Part shown: piece after piece, positions 1 through 9,824 of the stretch | Layout: the number at the start of each line of letters is the position of its first letter | How positions within the stretch are numbered: position 1 is the stretch's first letter | Assembly (NCBI GenBank): GCA_038736355.1 | Contig: JAVYML010000001.1 | Location: 396,252 to 460,251, forward strand | Direction of reading: 5' to 3' | DNA: 64,000 nucleotides | From: Candidatus Hadarchaeales archaeon | GTDB taxonomy: Archaea; Hadarchaeota; Hadarchaeia; Hadarchaeales; WYZ-LMO6 | Made by a program: the position numbers and the translations under genes | Notes under the pieces: generated by a model | What the model was told of the DNA's origin: nothing | Database searches by the model: none | The model's input: the letters and a program-made list of their open reading frames with translations, nothing else

Positions 1-1
1 C

Positions 2-73
2 TACTCGGTGGTATTGCCCGAAAGGAGGGAGGAAGCCCTGGAGGTTCTGAAGAGGTTGGGGGAGCTCGGGTAG
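2..73 (+). CDS. C-terminal end of an unidentified gene cut by the window edge
   Basis: Reading from base 2 gives 23 residues (YSVVLPERREEALEVLKRLG and three more) followed by TAG. Charged helical content and continuous good coding make a real gene end likely. The stop lies directly against the end of the convergent CBS gene. The family cannot be told from so little sequence. Confidence 0.5.
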   Translation, partial: YSVVLPERREEALEVLKRLGELG

Positions 74-1228
74 TCATTCCCAGATGAATTTTTCTAAGAG
101 TCTCTCCTCCAACCTGTGATCCTTTTCCCTCTCCCTGCTCCTCATGAGCCTCCTTTCCAAGTGTTCCATGGCGGCGGAAAGGGCCTGTGCGAAACCCCAT
201 CCCTCCCCCACCCCCACCAGCTGGCTCTTCCCCTTCACGGTGAGCCTACAGCTCACGAGGGGCTTATCCTTGCCCTTGCTTCCTATCCTCTTGAAGTGGG
301 CGGAGATCATTCCTCCCCTCACCAGCGTGGCATACTTCCTCACGAAACCCTTCAGATCCGAGAGCATGCGTTCGTATTCCAAATCGTCCACCGAGCTCCT
401 GTCGAGGGAAAGCTGGAGATAAACCCCTCCCCTTTCCTCTTTCCTCGCCAAGAAGGAAAGGAGATCGCTCTTCGTGAGGATTCCTTCCAGCCTTCCGTCC
501 TCCATCACCACCAAAGAAGCCACGTCCCTTTCCGCCATCAACTTCACCGCTTCCCTGAGGGTGGTTTCGGGACGAACCCAGAGGAGGGGCTCACTCATCA
601 AACCCCTCACGGGAGTGCCGAGGGGTTTGGGCTTTTCCCCAGCCAGATCCCCGAACCTCACCTGATCCTTGGGTCTTATGACGTTCACCACCAGATCGTG
701 CATGGTGATGATGCCCACCGGTTTGCCCTTCCTCGTCACGGGAAGCCTGGAGATTCCTTCCTCCCTCATCACCGCTAGGGCGGTGGCCAAAGTTTCGTTC
801 TCGTCTATTGTCCTCACCTCCTTCGTGGCCACCTCCTTGACCCGCCTCAAACCCTCCTCCCCCTCCACCATCTTCTGAAGGATGGCCATGTCCGTCACCA
901 CCCCCACGATCCTTCCCCCCTCCACGACCGGGAGATGCTTGAGGTCGTTTTCAACCATCAACCTCGCCGCTTCCTCCACCCTTTCTTCGGGTGAAAGGAA
1001 GGGGGAGGGACGGTAGACCGCCTTCACTTTGGTTTTACTGGGGTCCAGTCTGGACCTCACGATCATGCGCTCGGTGAGTACCCCCTTACATTTTCCCCTC
1101 CCATCCACCACGAGCAAGGCCCCTCCCGGTCTCACCTTTCCCTCCCTGAACATCCCCACCGCCTTGGAGAGGAAGTCCTCCTCTCCTATGGTCTGAAACT
1201 CTTTCGAAACCAGGTCCCTCACTTCCAT
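74..1228 (-). CDS. Four-CBS-domain protein with C-terminal ribosome-hibernation-like domain
   Basis: 384 residues. Four consecutive CBS modules fill residues 1-270 (for example DLKHLPVVEGGRIVGVVTD and GISRLPVTRKGKPVGIITM), a family that usually binds adenine nucleotides as an energy sensor. The last ~110 residues (start VYLQLSLDRSS, then ISAHFKRIG, VSCRLTVKG and a long basic helix ending in ERRLMRSRE) look like the beta-alpha-beta-beta-beta-alpha fold of HPF/RaiA hibernation factors. I infer an energy-responsive ribosome- or RNA-associated factor. The start is the ATG at 1226-1228: it begins the first CBS domain and follows a GGGGAGGA ribosome site. A longer in-frame extension upstream overlaps the divergent gene and looks non-coding. 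Confidence 0.85.
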   Translation of the reverse strand: MEVRDLVSKEFQTIGEEDFLSKAVGMFREGKVRPGGALLVVDGRGKCKGVLTERMIVRSRLDPSKTKVKAVYRPSPFLSPEERVEEAARLMVENDLKHLPVVEGGRIVGVVTDMAILQKMVEGEEGLRRVKEVATKEVRTIDENETLATALAVMREEGISRLPVTRKGKPVGIITMHDLVVNVIRPKDQVRFGDLAGEKPKPLGTPVRGLMSEPLLWVRPETTLREAVKLMAERDVASLVVMEDGRLEGILTKSDLLSFLARKEERGGVYLQLSLDRSSVDDLEYERMLSDLKGFVRKYATLVRGGMISAHFKRIGSKGKDKPLVSCRLTVKGKSQLVGVGEGWGFAQALSAAMEHLERRLMRSREREKDHRLEERLLEKFIWE

Positions 1229-1286
1229 CCCAAATCCTCCCCTTCCTCCACCATCAAGCTTAAAAAGGTGGAGGGAAAGTGGAAGG

Positions 1287-1766
1287 ATGAAGTATTGGGG
1301 AATCCTGCTGGTCCTCGTGGTAGTGGTGGTGATAGCCGCTTCTTCCTTCGTGGTTTTCCGCTCTGAAAAGGAGGAAGGGGGAACTCCCCCAGGTTTTCCC
1401 ACCGAGTATTTTTCTATCGATAGGGTCTACTTTGACGACTGGATCGATTTCATGGGTAACGTCTCACCCTACGACTTCGCGGTGGTGGTGGAGATCACGA
1501 GTGGAGGAAGGGGGGTCACCTCCTGGTCGGTGGGCATCGATTACGGGAACGGCATAGGGTTCGTGGACAACGTCATCGAGACCGACTTCGGGGGCTTTCC
1601 CTCACCGGAGAACCACAAAATCGTGCTGAAGGAGGATATGGCGAAGTGGAACCTTCCGGGAGGGGAGCATCCCCAGAGGGGAAGACAGTACTACGTGAAG
1701 GTCCACCTCACCCTCAGCGACAATTCCTACCGCTCCTGGGAGGGCTACACGGGCTATCTCAGCTAA
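1287..1766 (+). CDS. Secreted or membrane-anchored protein of unknown function
   Basis: 159 residues. Residues 3-25 form a strong hydrophobic signal or anchor helix (ILLVLVVVVVIAAS core), followed by an extracytoplasmic beta-rich, Gly/Tyr/Asp-rich domain without cysteines. It starts at ATG 1287 behind GGTGGAGGG, diverges from the CBS gene and overlaps the convergent oxidoreductase by four bases. No family is recognised. The C-terminal half (VKVHLTLSDNSYRSWEGY) reads like an immunoglobulin-type beta sandwich, which is only an impression. Confidence 0.7.
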   Translation: MKYWGILLVLVVVVVIAASSFVVFRSEKEEGGTPPGFPTEYFSIDRVYFDDWIDFMGNVSPYDFAVVVEITSGGRGVTSWSVGIDYGNGIGFVDNVIETDFGGFPSPENHKIVLKEDMAKWNLPGGEHPQRGRQYYVKVHLTLSDNSYRSWEGYTGYLS

Positions 1767-2863
1767 AGCTTCTTCAGTCTCTCCAAGGTTTCCTCGGCTT
1801 CCCTCATTATCCTCTCCACGAGTTCCTTCACGGTGGGAAGATCGTTGATCCTTTGGGCGCACTCACCTCCCGCGGTTAAGGCCCTCTCCCTGTCCCCGGC
1901 ATAGGTTGCCATGAAGCCCTCCATCTCCTTCATGAGGACCTCCACGGGAACGGTCGTAAGGTCGTCGGGCCTTCCGATGTAAACTCCCGGGGAATACTTC
2001 GCCGTCACTTCGGCCATCTCCTCCGCGAAGGGGGTCCTGATGTACCTGGCGGGACCCACTATTCCCCTGGCCACGATCGTTCCCCTGTCTCCCGCCTTCA
2101 GGATACTCTCCTTCCAGAGATCCACGAAATCGCTCTCCTGGGTACACAGGAACCTCGTCCCCATCTGCACCGCTTGGGCTCCCAGGGCCAGGGCCGCCAC
2201 GAGCGTTTTCCCATCGCAAAAGCCCCCTGCACCCACCACCGGAACCCCGGGACATGCCTCCACCACGGCGGGCAGGAGGACCATGCTGTGTAAGGGTTCC
2301 CAAGCCACATGGAAACCACCCTCATGCCCGGAAGCTATGATCCCATCCACCCCCGCCTCCAGGCACTTCTTGGCCGCCCTCACGGAAGGTACCACATGCA
2401 TCCAGAAGATATCGGAGGACTTTACCAGTTCCCTCCACGGAACCGGGTTGCCCGCGGAAGTAACCAGCACCCTGAGCCTCTTCTTCATCTCCGGATCTTC
2501 CTCCCTCACCTCCAGCGTGGCCCGGATCATCTCCTCGGCCGGCCCCCTCACCTCTTCGGAAACCATCACGTTTACCCCGAAGATCCCCTTCGACTCCCTG
2601 GTTTTCTCCAGGGTATGCCTGAAAATGTTCTTCAAGGTCTCCGCGGGGGTGGGACCCTCCATTCCAGGCTCAAAGGTCCTCTTGAACATCTCGTAGGTGT
2701 CCTCGGACATGAACTTGAACTCCAGCGCACTCGCACTTATCAATCCCAACACACCGGCATTGGCTGCAGCCACGGCCAGTTTATTGGTACCAAAGGGCCC
2801 CATCCCTGCCTGGATGATGGGGTATTTGATTCCCAGCTCCTCACAGAGCTCCGTTCTTATCAA
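1763..2863 (-). CDS. Nitronate monooxygenase / FabK-like FMN oxidoreductase
   Basis: 366 residues, TIM-barrel NMO family (2-nitropropane dioxygenase, FabK enoyl reductase). The start IKYPIIQAGMGPFGTNKLA is the family's FMN-binding opening, and VVGAGGFCDGKTLVAALALG followed by AVQMGTRFLCTQES is the phosphate-binding end of the barrel. Members oxidise alkyl nitronates or act as NAD(P)H:FMN oxidoreductases, and the substrate cannot be told here. TTG start at 2861-2863 after AAAGGAAAG. Transcribed alone, away from the lysine operon. Confidence 0.88.
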   Translation of the reverse strand: MIRTELCEELGIKYPIIQAGMGPFGTNKLAVAAANAGVLGLISASALEFKFMSEDTYEMFKRTFEPGMEGPTPAETLKNIFRHTLEKTRESKGIFGVNVMVSEEVRGPAEEMIRATLEVREEDPEMKKRLRVLVTSAGNPVPWRELVKSSDIFWMHVVPSVRAAKKCLEAGVDGIIASGHEGGFHVAWEPLHSMVLLPAVVEACPGVPVVGAGGFCDGKTLVAALALGAQAVQMGTRFLCTQESDFVDLWKESILKAGDRGTIVARGIVGPARYIRTPFAEEMAEVTAKYSPGVYIGRPDDLTTVPVEVLMKEMEGFMATYAGDRERALTAGGECAQRINDLPTVKELVERIMREAEETLERLKKL

Positions 2864-2952
2864 GCTTCTTTCCTTTGAGAGGAGGCAAAAAAGGCTTTCG
2901 AACGTTGGAGGGGAGGAATTAAAAAGGGAGATAAAAAGGAAGAGGGAGGAAC

Positions 2953-4251
2953 GTGTTCGGGAACTTCTGGGTGGATGGGGAAGGGCGCCTGAGAGTGGGT
3001 GAGCTCAGGGTCTCGGAGCTGGCGGAAAGATTCGGAACCCCACTTTTCGTGATGGACGAGAACAGGATAAGGGAGAATTACAGACGCTTCAGGGAAGCCT
3101 TCGCAAGCAAATGGGAAAAAGTGATCGTGGCCTATGCCTATAAGGCCAACTCCCTCCTGGCCGTATGCAGGGTGCTCAGGGAGGAAGGGGCGGGGGCGGA
3201 AGTGGTTTCCGAGGGAGAACTCAGGATGGCCCTCAAGGTGGGTGTCCCCCCGGAGCTCATCTTCTTCAACGGAAACGCCAAGAGCGAGGCCGAGATAGAG
3301 CTGGCGGTGGAGAAGGGAATAAGGATCAACCTGGACAGCTTGGAGGAAGTAGAGGTGGTGGGGAGAATCTGCAGGAGAATGGGGAAGAAGGCTGGGGTGG
3401 GATTGAGGGTAAATCCGGGCATAGAGGTTCCAACCCATCCCTACATAGCGACGGGGGTGAAGGAGAGCAAGTTCGGAATGGAACTGGAAACGGGGGAGGC
3501 GTTGGAGGGTTTCCGTAGGGCGAAGGAAGAGGGGCTGAGAATAGAAGGCATCCACTTCCACCTGGGCTCCCAGTTGCTGGATCTGAGCCCCTTCGAGGAA
3601 GGGGTGAGGAAGGTGATGGACTTCCTGCTCCTCCTCAAGGAAAAACTGGGAATGGAGCTGGAATTCGTGGATATGGGTGGTGGGCTGGGGGTACCGGAAA
3701 GACCTGGGGAGAAGGGGCCCTCCCCAGAGGATCTGGCCTCAAGGGTGGTCCCCATCTTCAGGGAATATGTGGGGAAGGGACTGAAACCCTTCACGCTGGT
3801 CCTCGAACCGGGAAGGTATCTGGTGAACGATGCGGGAATCCTCCTCCTCAGGGTGGAATACGTGAAACCCAGGAGGGGAAGGCCCACCTGGCTCTGCGTG
3901 GACGGTGGTACCAACCTCCTCCTCCGTCCCGCCCTCCTCGGAACCTACTACCACATGGAGCTGGCGGATAGGATGGGGGAGGAGGAGAGGGAAACCGTGA
4001 ACGTGGGGGGACCCCTCTGCCAGGCGGGCGACGTCATAGGAAGGGAGAGGAAGTTGCCCAGGGCAAAAAGGGGGGAGGTGTTGGTCGTTTTTAACGCCGG
4101 AGCCTATACCCTCACGATGGCCAACCAATACAACTCCAGACCCAGGGCCGCAGTGGTGATGGTGAAGGGGGAAAGGGCTGAAATAATAAGAAAAAGGGAG
4201 ACCTGTGAGGATCTATGGAGGTATGACCTCCTTCCGAGTTGGTTGGGATGA
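2953..4251 (+). CDS. lysA: Diaminopimelate decarboxylase
   Basis: 432 residues, the full length of the fold-III PLP decarboxylase family. It makes L-lysine from meso-diaminopimelate. K64 in VAYAYKAN is the PLP lysine, HFHLGSQ and MGGGLGVPE bind PLP phosphate, EPGRYLV is conserved, and VGGPLCQAGDVIG carries the active-site cysteine from the partner subunit. GTG start at 2953 after AGGGAGGAAC, with an AT-rich TATA-like stretch (ATTAAAAAGG) about 30 bases upstream. First gene of lysA-lysC-dapA, which overlap by 4 and 8 bases. Confidence 0.96.
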   Translation: MFGNFWVDGEGRLRVGELRVSELAERFGTPLFVMDENRIRENYRRFREAFASKWEKVIVAYAYKANSLLAVCRVLREEGAGAEVVSEGELRMALKVGVPPELIFFNGNAKSEAEIELAVEKGIRINLDSLEEVEVVGRICRRMGKKAGVGLRVNPGIEVPTHPYIATGVKESKFGMELETGEALEGFRRAKEEGLRIEGIHFHLGSQLLDLSPFEEGVRKVMDFLLLLKEKLGMELEFVDMGGGLGVPERPGEKGPSPEDLASRVVPIFREYVGKGLKPFTLVLEPGRYLVNDAGILLLRVEYVKPRRGRPTWLCVDGGTNLLLRPALLGTYYHMELADRMGEEERETVNVGGPLCQAGDVIGRERKLPRAKRGEVLVVFNAGAYTLTMANQYNSRPRAAVVMVKGERAEIIRKRETCEDLWRYDLLPSWLG

Positions 4252-5477
4252 GGAGAATCGTGGTAAAGTTCGGTGGGACCTCCCTCGGGAACGGGGAAAG
4301 GATCAGGCTGGCCGCCAAATCCGTGGAAAGGGAATGGAGGAAAGGTGCTGAAATAGTGGTGACGGTTTCCGCGATGGGCCATACCACGGACGAGCTCTTG
4401 GAGGTGGCGAGGAAAGCTTCCGGGGAGAACCTCACGGCCAAGGATCTCGATGACATCCTCGCCATGGGGGAAAGGACCAGCGCCAGGATCTTCGCCGCCG
4501 CCCTGCGCAGCTTGGGGGTGAAGGCCAAAGCCATAGATCCCGAGATGAAGGAATGGCCCATCATCACGGATTCCTCCTTTTCGAAGGCAAGGGTGGATGA
4601 GAAGAGGACGGAGGAAAGGGTGAAGAAATACCTGGAACCCCTCCTCAAGGAGAGGATAGTACCGGTGGTCTGTGGCTTCCTGGGCAGGAACCTCAAGGGG
4701 GAGATCACCACCTTGGGGAGGGGTGGAAGCGACACCACCGCTTTCATCCTCGGGAAATACCTCAGGGCCTCCGAAGTGATCATCGTCACGGATGTGGAGG
4801 GTGTGATGACGGCAGATGTTAACGAATTCAAGGATGCCAAGCTGCTGAAATCCCTCACGGCCCTAGAGTTGAGGGAACTGGGAAGGTTTGGAGCCAGGGT
4901 GATGCACCCAGCTGCCATGAACTACAAACTCCCGGAAATGGATGCCAAGGTCATACACTTCAGGCATGGAGATTTATCTGCTCGGGGAACCACCATAAAG
5001 GGAGGCATCATGGAAAATGGAAAGATGAAGATCACCCTCCACGAAAAACCGATCGGGATGCTCACGGTGGTGGGGGAGGGAATGCAGGAAACGCCCGGTG
5101 TGCTCCTGCAGGCCATCTCCCCCCTGAGCAAGAGGGGTCTGAACATCCTGGGGGTATCCATAGGTCCCAGATCCTTCTCCCTCTACGTCTGGCAGAGGGA
5201 TCTGAGGAAGGCCGTGGAACTCGTTCACCAGCAGGTGAAGAGGAGCAAGGTGATGAAGTCGGTGACCAGCGAAGACAACCTGGCCTTGGTGGTGGTGGAG
5301 AGCGAGAAGTTCATAGACACTCCGGGAATGATCGCCAAGCTCACCGCCCCCCTTGCCAGGGAAGGAATCAACATCGTGGAAATCCTTTCCAGCAGGGCTT
5401 CCATAAGCTTCTTCTTCAGGTGGGAGGATAGGGAAAGGGCGGTGGAAACCCTCCGCAGGAGCTGTCTGGATGTTTGA
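4248..5477 (+). CDS. lysC: Aspartate kinase
   Basis: 409 residues. It phosphorylates aspartate, the entry step to lysine, threonine and methionine. VVKFGGTSLGNGE opens the amino-acid kinase fold; GRGGSDTTA and DVEGVMTADV are conserved nucleotide/aspartate contacts. Two ACT-type regulatory repeats occupy about residues 265-409 (TVVGEGMQETPGVLLQAIS; VVESEKFIDTPGMIAKLTA), so feedback control by an amino acid is expected from the family. The ATG at 4248 overlaps the lysA stop as ATGA and starts directly at the conserved fold. A TTG nine bases earlier is less likely. Confidence 0.95.
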   Translation: MRRIVVKFGGTSLGNGERIRLAAKSVEREWRKGAEIVVTVSAMGHTTDELLEVARKASGENLTAKDLDDILAMGERTSARIFAAALRSLGVKAKAIDPEMKEWPIITDSSFSKARVDEKRTEERVKKYLEPLLKERIVPVVCGFLGRNLKGEITTLGRGGSDTTAFILGKYLRASEVIIVTDVEGVMTADVNEFKDAKLLKSLTALELRELGRFGARVMHPAAMNYKLPEMDAKVIHFRHGDLSARGTTIKGGIMENGKMKITLHEKPIGMLTVVGEGMQETPGVLLQAISPLSKRGLNILGVSIGPRSFSLYVWQRDLRKAVELVHQQVKRSKVMKSVTSEDNLALVVVESEKFIDTPGMIAKLTAPLAREGINIVEILSSRASISFFFRWEDRERAVETLRRSCLDV

Positions 5478-6351
5478 GGGTGTGCTCACGGCAATGGTTA
5501 CCCCTTTCCTCGAGAACGGGGAGCTGAACGAGGAGGGTCTGAAGAAGAATGTGGAGTTCCAGATAAGGAGCGGAATAGACGGCCTCGTGCCGGTGGGGAC
5601 CACGGGGGAATGCTCCACCCTGAGTTACGAAGAACACCTAAGGGTGGTGGAGATAGTGGTGGAGGCGGCAGGGGGAAGGGTACCCGTGATCGCGGGGACG
5701 GGGAGCAACAGCACGAGGGAGGCCCTCATGCTCACGCGGGAAGCCAAGGAGAGGGGAGCCGATGGGGCACTGGTGGTGGTCCCCTACTACAACAGGCCGA
5801 CGCAGGAAGGTCTTTACCAGCACTTCAAGCGCCTGGCCGAAGAGGTGGATATACCCCAAATCCTCTACAACATTCCTTCCAGGACGGGCGTGAACCTAGC
5901 CCCCGAAACCGTGGCCAAGCTGGCCAAGCTGAAGAACGTGGTGGGGATAAAGGAAGCCAGCGGAAACTTCGACCAGATCTCCAAGATCATAGAGCTAACG
6001 AAGGGGGAGGACTTCATGGTGACCTCCGGAAACGATTCCCACACCCTACCCATGATGGCCCTTGGGGCCGTGGGAGTAATCTCCGTGGCTTCCAACCTCG
6101 TTCCCTCCCAAATGGTGAGGATGGTGAGGGCCTTCAGGGAAGGGAGGGTGGAAGATGCCAGGAGGATCCACTACGAACTTTCTCCCCTCTTCGAAGCCCT
6201 TTTCCTCGAAACCAATCCGTGCCCCGTGAAGGAAGCCATGGAAATGGTGGGTCTCCCAGCCGGTCCCCCCCGCCTTCCCCTCGTAAGGGTGGGAGAGGGA
6301 ACTAGGAAGAGATTGAGGGAAGTTCTTTCGGGTTTAGGACTCCTTAAGTAA
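5470..6351 (+). CDS. dapA: 4-hydroxy-tetrahydrodipicolinate synthase
   Basis: 293 residues. It condenses pyruvate with aspartate semialdehyde in the diaminopimelate pathway. K161 in VVGIKEASGN is the Schiff-base lysine and Y133 in LYNIPSRTG the proton-relay tyrosine; both fall at the same numbers as in E. coli DapA. VPVGTTGECSTLS is the conserved N-terminal loop. It overlaps lysC by 8 bases and ends the operon. dapB and later enzymes are not in this window. Close relatives include other pyruvate aldolases, but the operon fixes the assignment. Confidence 0.94.
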   Translation: MFEGVLTAMVTPFLENGELNEEGLKKNVEFQIRSGIDGLVPVGTTGECSTLSYEEHLRVVEIVVEAAGGRVPVIAGTGSNSTREALMLTREAKERGADGALVVVPYYNRPTQEGLYQHFKRLAEEVDIPQILYNIPSRTGVNLAPETVAKLAKLKNVVGIKEASGNFDQISKIIELTKGEDFMVTSGNDSHTLPMMALGAVGVISVASNLVPSQMVRMVRAFREGRVEDARRIHYELSPLFEALFLETNPCPVKEAMEMVGLPAGPPRLPLVRVGEGTRKRLREVLSGLGLLK

Positions 6352-6360
6352 CCTTGGGGC

Positions 6361-6370
6361 ATATATTTTT
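6361..6370 (+). promoter_or_regulatory. TATA box for atpAB
   Basis: ATATATTTTT lies 30-39 bases before the TTG start of atpA, the usual archaeal spacing for a very short leader. No Shine-Dalgarno sequence is visible before that start. It sits 9 bases after dapA, so atpA-atpB probably have their own promoter. Confidence 0.6.
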
Positions 6371-6399
6371 ACGATCCTCACCCACTTCTTTAGATTGAC

Positions 6400-8157
6400 T
6401 TGGGCAAGATAGTGAGGATCACGGGTCCTGTGGTTCTGGCCGACGACATGAGGGGATCGGGGATGTACGAGCTCGTCAGGGTGGGAGAGGAGGGTCTCAT
6501 GGGTGAAATCATAGGACTGCAGGGCGAGAGGGCCATCATCCAGGTCTATGAGGAAACCTCGGGGCTGAAACCGGGAGAAAAGGTGGAGAGGACGGGAAGA
6601 CCCCTCTCGGTCGAGCTCGGTCCTGGACTGATAGGTACCATCTACGATGGGGTACAACGACCCCTCACGGAAATAAGTAAGAGGGTGGGCGAGATGGTGA
6701 AAAGGGGAATTTACGTCCCCGCCCTGGACAGGGAGAAAAAATGGGAGTTTGAGCCGAGGGTAAAGAAAGGGGATGAGGTGGTGGAGGGGGACGTGGTGGG
6801 GGTGGTGAAGGAAACCGAACTGGTGGAGCACCGCATCCTCGTCCCCCCGGGGATGAGGGGAAGGGTGGTGGAAGTGAGCGAGGGAAAACACACGGTGGAG
6901 GAGACGGTGGTGAGGGTGGAGGGACCGAAGGGGGAGGAGGAAGTGAAACTGATGCAGCTCTGGCCCGTTCGTAAGCCTAGGCCCTATAAGGAAAAGCTGG
7001 ATCCGAGGGAACCCCTCCTCATAGGGCAGCGCATAGCGGACACCTTTTTCCCCATAGCCAAGGGGGGAACGGGAGCCATCCCTGGAGGCTTTGGGACGGG
7101 GAAGACCGTTTTCCTCCATCAGGTGGCCAAGTGGGCCGACGCCAACATCGTGGTTTACGTGGGGTGTGGGGAGAGGGGAAACGAGATGTGCGATGTGTTG
7201 GTACACTTCCCGGAGCTGAGGGATCCGCGTACGGGTAGGCCCCTGATGGAGCGTACGGTGCTCATAGCCAACACCTCCAACATGCCCGTGGCGGCCAGGG
7301 AGGCCAGCGTCTACACGGGCATCACCTTGGGCGAGTACTTCAGGGACATGGGATACGATGTGGCCCTCATGGCCGACTCCACCTCCCGCTGGGCTGAGGC
7401 CATGAGGGAGATCTCGGGGAGGTTGGAGGAGATGCCCGGGGAGGAGGGCTTCCCGGCCTACCTTGCCTCCAGGCTGGCGGAGTTCTACGAGAGGGCGGGA
7501 TGGGTGAAGACCCTGGGGAGCGAGGAGAGGTATGGCTCCCTCACGGTATTGGGGGCGGTCTCGCCACCGGGAGGTGACCTCTCCGAGCCCGTTTCCACCA
7601 ATACCCTCAGGATCGTGAAGGTTTTCTGGGCCCTCGACACCGCCCTCGCCTACCGCCGTCACTTCCCCGCCATCAACTGGCTCACCAGCTATTCCCTCTA
7701 CGTGGATGGCGTGGAAGAGTGGTGGAGGAAGAGGCTAGGGGAGGACTGGAAAGCCTTGAGGGCGGAAGCCATGGCCCTCCTCCAGAAGGAGGCGGAGTTG
7801 GAGGAGATCGTGAAGTTGATAGGGGCGGATGCCCTTCCGGAGCCGGAGAGGGCCGTCCTCGAATCCGCCAGGATGATCAGGGAGAACTTCCTGCAACAAT
7901 TCGCCTTCGATGAGGTGGACAGCCACTGTCCGCCGGAGAAGCAGCTCGGAATGCTCAAGCTCCTGCTGAGGTTCTACCGGAAATGCATGGAGGCCGCAAG
8001 GGAGGGAATTTCCGTGACCGAGATAAGGAAGTTGCCGGTGAGGGAGGAACTCGCAAGGATGAAGAAACTCCCCCTTGCGGAGTTCAAGAAGGTGGAAAAG
8101 GAACTGGAGAGGAAAATAGATGAACAGTTCGAGGGATTGAGGAGGGGTAAGGGTTGA
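6400..8157 (+). CDS. atpA: A-type ATP synthase catalytic subunit A
   Basis: 585 residues, normal for the family. Catalytic nucleotide-binding subunit of the A1 head. The P-loop GGFGTGKT is at residues 229-236; [11 protein letters not shown] and [17 protein letters not shown] follow, and a non-homologous region typical of A/V subunits lies at about 110-190. TTG start at 6400: it gives the canonical beginning [11 protein letters not shown], has a TATA box at the right distance and no Shine-Dalgarno site, so translation is probably leaderless or nearly so. It overlaps atpB by four bases. Confidence 0.97.
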   Translation: MGKIVRITGPVVLADDMRGSGMYELVRVGEEGLMGEIIGLQGERAIIQVYEETSGLKPGEKVERTGRPLSVELGPGLIGTIYDGVQRPLTEISKRVGEMVKRGIYVPALDREKKWEFEPRVKKGDEVVEGDVVGVVKETELVEHRILVPPGMRGRVVEVSEGKHTVEETVVRVEGPKGEEEVKLMQLWPVRKPRPYKEKLDPREPLLIGQRIADTFFPIAKGGTGAIPGGFGTGKTVFLHQVAKWADANIVVYVGCGERGNEMCDVLVHFPELRDPRTGRPLMERTVLIANTSNMPVAAREASVYTGITLGEYFRDMGYDVALMADSTSRWAEAMREISGRLEEMPGEEGFPAYLASRLAEFYERAGWVKTLGSEERYGSLTVLGAVSPPGGDLSEPVSTNTLRIVKVFWALDTALAYRRHFPAINWLTSYSLYVDGVEEWWRKRLGEDWKALRAEAMALLQKEAELEEIVKLIGADALPEPERAVLESARMIRENFLQQFAFDEVDSHCPPEKQLGMLKLLLRFYRKCMEAAREGISVTEIRKLPVREELARMKKLPLAEFKKVEKELERKIDEQFEGLRRGKG

Positions 8158-9548
8158 AGGGTGAAAGCAAGGGTCTGGAGTATCTTTCGATAAAGGAGGT
8201 ATCCGGTCCTCTCCTGGTGGTGGAGGGAGTGAGGGGGGTGGCCTATGGGGAGGTGGTGGAGATCATTACCCCCACCGGGGAAAGGAGGAGGGGACAGGTT
8301 TTGGATGCCAGGGAGAACCTCGCGGTGGTGCAGGTTTATGAGGGGACGGGAGGAATAGACACCTCCAAGACGAAGGTGAGGTTCACGGGAGAAACCGTCA
8401 AGTTTGGAGTGGGAATGGATCTGGTTGGAAGGATCTTCAACGGAAGGGGGGAACCCATAGATGGAGGACCCAAGCCCATTCCCGAAGATGAATGGGATGT
8501 CCACGGGGCCCCCCTCAATCCAGCCGCGAGGGAATACCCATCCGAATTCATCCAGACGGGGATTTCGGCCATAGATGGGATGAACACCCTCGTGAGGGGA
8601 CAGAAGCTTCCCATCTTTTCGGGCTCCGGTCTCCCCCACAACGAACTGGCTGCCCAAGTGGCGAGGCAGGCAAAGGTGCTGGGGGAGGAAGAGAAGTTCG
8701 CGGTGGTCTTCTGCGGCATGGGCATCACCCATGAAGATGCCTCCTTCTTCATCAGGGACTTCGAGAGGACGGGCGCCCTCGAGAGGGCCGTGGTCTTCCT
8801 GAACCTGGCCAACGACCCCGCCATAGAACGCATCCTCACCCCCAGACTCGGTCTCACCACGGCAGAATACCTGGCCTTTGTGCAGGGGATGCACGTCCTG
8901 GTAATCCTGCTGGACATGACCAACTACGCGGAAGCCCTGAGGGAGCTCTCCGCTGCGAGGAGCGAGGTCCCGGGCAGGAGGGGCTATCCCGGCTACATGT
9001 ACACGGACCTTGCCACCATCTACGAGAGGGCTGGGAGGGTGAAGGGAAAGAGCGGTTCCGTGACCCAAATGCCCATCCTCACGATGCCCGGAGACGACAT
9101 CACCCATCCCGTCCCCGATCTCTCGGGCTACATCACGGAAGGACAGCTCGTGATGGAGAGGGAACTCCATCGAAAGGGGATCTATCCACCCATCAACGTC
9201 CTTCCCTCCCTTTCCAGGCTCATGAAGGATGGAATAGGGAAGGGAAAAACGAGGGAAGACCACTCGGATGTTTCCAACCAGCTCTATGCTGCCTATGCCG
9301 AAGGCAGGGACTTGAGGGCCCTCGTGGCGGTGGTGGGGGAGGAAGCCCTCACGGAGAGGGACAAGAAGTACTTGGAGTTCGCCGATGCCTTCGAACGCAG
9401 GTTCGTGAACCAAGGGAGGGACGAGGACCGATCCATAGAGAAGACGCTGGACCTGGGTTGGGAGCTGCTCAGCATGCTTCCCGAGGATGAGCTCACGAGG
9501 GTGGATCCCAAGTTCATCTCCAAGTACTTGCACAGGAAGGCTGCATAG
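8154..9548 (+). CDS. atpB: A-type ATP synthase subunit B
   Basis: 464 residues, the regulatory/non-catalytic partner of subunit A. Conserved [12 protein letters not shown] at the start, [35 protein letters not shown] and [20 protein letters not shown]. There is no Walker A motif, as expected for B. TTG start at 8154 within TTGA overlapping the atpA stop, preceded by GGAGGGG. Its stop abuts the stop of the convergent minus-strand ATPase operon with no gap. Confidence 0.96.
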   Translation: MKGESKGLEYLSIKEVSGPLLVVEGVRGVAYGEVVEIITPTGERRRGQVLDARENLAVVQVYEGTGGIDTSKTKVRFTGETVKFGVGMDLVGRIFNGRGEPIDGGPKPIPEDEWDVHGAPLNPAAREYPSEFIQTGISAIDGMNTLVRGQKLPIFSGSGLPHNELAAQVARQAKVLGEEEKFAVVFCGMGITHEDASFFIRDFERTGALERAVVFLNLANDPAIERILTPRLGLTTAEYLAFVQGMHVLVILLDMTNYAEALRELSAARSEVPGRRGYPGYMYTDLATIYERAGRVKGKSGSVTQMPILTMPGDDITHPVPDLSGYITEGQLVMERELHRKGIYPPINVLPSLSRLMKDGIGKGKTREDHSDVSNQLYAAYAEGRDLRALVAVVGEEALTERDKKYLEFADAFERRFVNQGRDEDRSIEKTLDLGWELLSMLPEDELTRVDPKFISKYLHRKAA

Positions 9549-9824
9549 TCAAAGGAGGGGTAGGAGGGAAAGGAGGGAAAGCAGTCCGAGCGTGAGGATG
9601 AAAAGGAAGAAGAGTCTTTCGAAACCGAACTTCCTGAGGATCCTGCGCGCCATCAGGTAGACGGAGAGGAAGGAAGCGAAGTAAAACCAGAGGACACACG
9701 GTACCAGGATTCTCTTCTCCACCCCCGCCAGGAGGAGAAGGAAGGCCAGAAGACCCGTCATCACCGTGACGAAGGAGAAGGGATAGAAGAGGAGGAGAAA
9801 GACCGACCATTTCCTTTCGCTCAT
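9549..9824 (-). CDS. Small three-helix membrane protein
   Basis: 91 residues with hydrophobic helices at about 6-30, 36-57 and 68-90 and a short basic loop (ARRILRKFGFER). It overlaps the upstream DUF61 gene by four bases, so it is the last gene of the ATPase minus-strand operon. The family is not recognised. Position suggests an accessory or assembly role, but nothing in the sequence shows this. Confidence 0.6.
   Translation of the reverse strand: MSERKWSVFLLLFYPFSFVTVMTGLLAFLLLLAGVEKRILVPCVLWFYFASFLSVYLMARRILRKFGFERLFFLFILTLGLLSLLSLLPLL

Noticed and set aside
6334..9533. Long open frames on the minus strand opposite atpA and atpB (442 and 519 codons)
   Set aside because: They are His/Pro/Gly-rich shadows of strongly conserved genes, produced by GC-rich codon bias.
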